Positions 62,733-64,000 of a stretch of 64,000 nt of DNA are shown here, in pieces (the stretch's first letter is position 1; each line of letters opens with the position of its first letter). Location of the stretch: positions 162,264 to 226,263 of the forward strand of contig NZ_BMXF01000002.1 in assembly GCF_014651615.1 (NCBI RefSeq), in the 5' to 3' direction. The translations under genes were made by a program, and so were the position numbers. Under the pieces are notes generated by a model. It searched no databases and had not been told where the DNA came from. It was given only the letters and a program-made list of their open reading frames with translations. Source of the stretch: Persicitalea jodogahamensis. Its GTDB lineage: Bacteria; Bacteroidota; Bacteroidia; Cytophagales; Spirosomataceae.

Positions 62733-63230
62733 TCACATGTACAAGATGTACACCAGCAGCCTTTTGTTGCCCTTATCCAAAATGATAACTTTGCTATCGT
62801 CAAAAACGGCGATGTCTCCCGTTTTTTCTCCCTTCAGAATATGCTCATTCAATTTACAGCAGTACAATCCTTTTGAATTTGCATTGAACAATTTGAGCAA
62901 GTCATCGGTCAGTAAACTCCTTGTAAAGCACGTGTCTGAATACAAACTGCTGGTATCCGCAAAAGGCTTTGCATTCGGTACGTAACCTTCTGCATTTGAC
63001 AGAGCTTCTTGGGGTATTTCGATGACTGCTCTAAGTGTGCCATCGCTCATGATAGGAGACCACTGTTGATAAAAGTGGGTGATCTCCCAATTAGTTGGGA
63101 TATTTTTTTTCAAATGTTGACCAAGCACTTTGCGAGGAGTCTGGGGGGGGAAGTACCCGTACAAAATCCGGTATCCTGCCAAGTAAATTATTAATAGTAC
63201 TACTATTAATGTGATTAGCTTCCTTATCAT
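62733..63230 (-). CDS. Small membrane-anchored protein, candidate immunity protein
   Basis: A 165-residue protein of unknown family. It has one N-terminal transmembrane anchor (LITLIVVLLIIYLAGYRILY) and a soluble domain expected in the periplasm, with a Cys pair in KGLYCCKLNEHILKGEKTGD and another Cys in SLYSDTCFTRSLLTD. Its ATG (63230) overlaps the TGA of the upstream gene by 4 bases (ATGA), so they form one translational unit. The upstream protein ends in a colicin M-like domain; the colicin M immunity protein Cmi likewise has one N-terminal anchor and a periplasmic domain with Cys residues. On position and architecture I propose immunity; there is no clear sequence match to Cmi. Confidence 0.6.
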   Translation of the reverse strand: MIRKLITLIVVLLIIYLAGYRILYGYFPPQTPRKVLGQHLKKNIPTNWEITHFYQQWSPIMSDGTLRAVIEIPQEALSNAEGYVPNAKPFADTSSLYSDTCFTRSLLTDDLLKLFNANSKGLYCCKLNEHILKGEKTGDIAVFDDSKVIILDKGNKRLLVYILYM

Positions 63231-64000
63231 GGATAGACTATTGTAAATGGTCTGGCACCGGCGGTTATGAATGTACCACCGATTCGAGTAAAAATTTCGC
63301 TTGCCATGTCCCTATCACCGCTTTGAGGATTAAAATCATACGTATCAATTAATCCAAACGCATGGTCGTCGCTAGCTCTGATGTAAACTCTCGCTCTCCC
63401 TAACGCTGCATTGTATCTTTCAGTATGATACCATGTCCATCCTTGTTCAAAAGCATTTTGATTTAAGTACGTAGTGGGAGTTCTGGAAGTCTCGGGTGAT
63501 CCTTGGGCGATGATGTCAGAGAACTCAGCATTGGTTAGATGATACGTTCCTCCTTGGCCTGTCCAATATCGATCAAACATTCTTTTTTCAAAGTCAGAAG
63601 TCAGAATATGTCTTATAAAGTTTCCAAGAAGTCCAAACGACCATTTTTCCACAGCAGCTCCCAGATTAGTGCCCACAAATATATCCAAAGGATTAATAGC
63701 TTGCGGATTTTGAAAGAGCCAAGCTCGTTCCTCATCTGTCACATTTACCCCCTGAGCCTCCCAAGAATTAATTGTTAACGCGGTATAAATACGATTTATG
63801 GCATCTTGCGGAATGGTTGGAGCAGTGCCGCTAGGAGGTCCGCCCCCGCCAACGTGAATCGGTAATCCAGATGGAGAGGACGGCGGTGCAAAAGGAGAAG
63901 GTAACCCCGGGACATCAATAGGGTCACCACCACCCGGATTAGTACCGCCTGGGCCACAAGGCATTTCACCCACAAATTCCCAACGGCAGTCTGGGCCTGG
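63227..64000 (-). CDS. Toxin-like protein with colicin M-type C-terminal domain (5' end outside window)
   Basis: The frame is open to the window edge, so the N-terminus is missing; 257 residues are seen. First comes a Gly/Pro-rich linker (GGTNPGGGDPIDVPGLPSP), then a helical region with PLDIFVGTNLGAAVEKWSFG and GTYHLTNAEFSDIIAQG. The C-terminus has LGRARVYIRA, GLIDTYDFNPQSGDRD, ASEIFTRIGGTF and FTIVYP. This lines up with the colicin M catalytic region as I remember it (DKYDFNASTHR, then ESLTRLG and a final YQI): D, YD, N, R, E, TR, G and F are shared. Colicin M cleaves lipid II in the periplasm. The His of the HR pair is replaced by Asp here. The protein is probably a polymorphic toxin delivered by an N-terminal part not in the window. 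Confidence 0.62.
   Translation of the reverse strand, partial: PGPDCRWEFVGEMPCGPGGTNPGGGDPIDVPGLPSPFAPPSSPSGLPIHVGGGGPPSGTAPTIPQDAINRIYTALTINSWEAQGVNVTDEERAWLFQNPQAINPLDIFVGTNLGAAVEKWSFGLLGNFIRHILTSDFEKRMFDRYWTGQGGTYHLTNAEFSDIIAQGSPETSRTPTTYLNQNAFEQGWTWYHTERYNAALGRARVYIRASDDHAFGLIDTYDFNPQSGDRDMASEIFTRIGGTFITAGARPFTIVYP

Noticed and set aside
63190..63210. 21-base palindrome ATTAATAGTA C TACTATTAAT
   Set aside because: It lies inside the coding sequence of the membrane anchor of the immunity-like protein, in a run of Leu/Ile/Val codons, and is probably chance.

Overview
The window comes from a member of the Bacteroidota, most likely the Cytophagales (Spirosoma/Dyadobacter-like relatives); I cannot name a species. 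The evidence is a subtilase with a type IX secretion C-terminus, DUF2480, DUF4296 and DUF1440/YagU-type small proteins, a TAT-exported Gfo/Idh/MocA oxidoreductase, a GH9 enzyme with a DUF1080 lipoprotein, TAnnTTTG-type promoters and frequent TTG/GTG starts. By eye the base composition is just above 50% GC, with clearly AT-richer islands at about 54.0-55.3 kb and 62.3-63.8 kb. I saw no rRNA, tRNA, CRISPR array or intact insertion sequence.

Layout. 0-5 kb: xylose isomerase (cut by the window edge), a PpiD-like periplasmic chaperone and an MFS exporter. 5-9 kb: a small secreted protein, a TAT oxidoreductase, DUF2480 and DUF1440 proteins. 8.8-12.3 kb (minus): a DUF58 / membrane protein / BatA operon with rnhB coupled at its end. 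12.4-18.3 kb: a DUF4296 lipoprotein, a polyprenol-phosphate mannosyltransferase, a 1003-residue T9SS subtilase and an S41-like peptidase. 18.4-25.5 kb: glutamate dehydrogenase, a decayed outer-membrane protein tail, GH9 glycosidase, a 5' fragment of L-serine dehydratase, a DUF1080 lipoprotein, a HAD hydrolase, an aldo/keto reductase and a cytochrome c. 25.5-34.4 kb: thiolase, PspC, aspartate aminotransferase, M28 peptidase, PhyH dioxygenase, sulfatase and heptose-7-phosphate kinase. 34.6-37.4 kb: an acyl-CoA dehydrogenase / APH-type kinase / MaoC module that looks like 4-hydroxyacyl-CoA breakdown. 37.7-43.0 kb (minus): serS, aspartokinase, ribH, a TPR protein and pdhA. 43.2-47.7 kb: recF, then a BlaI / M56 pair behind three identical palindromic operators.

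47.7-53.2 kb: a Rossmann-fold protein, a glycosidase-like protein and a TreS-maltokinase fusion whose kinase half has lost expected metal ligands. 53.3-55.2 kb: an RloB/RloA (AbiL-like) defence gene pair on AT-rich DNA. 55.4-62.3 kb: an NTF2-like protein, an M61 peptidase without a PDZ domain, PBP1C, a DegP/HtrA protease and Hsp20.

The most interesting locus is the last 1.3 kb. A truncated minus-strand gene ends in a domain that lines up with the active site of colicin M, an enzyme that cleaves lipid II. It overlaps by 4 bases a small membrane-anchored protein with the architecture of a colicin M immunity protein. I read this as a candidate cell-wall-targeting toxin and immunity pair in a Bacteroidota genome. 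A second signal spans the whole window: the octamers GGTACTTT and GGTAGTTT are about ten times more frequent than chance would give.
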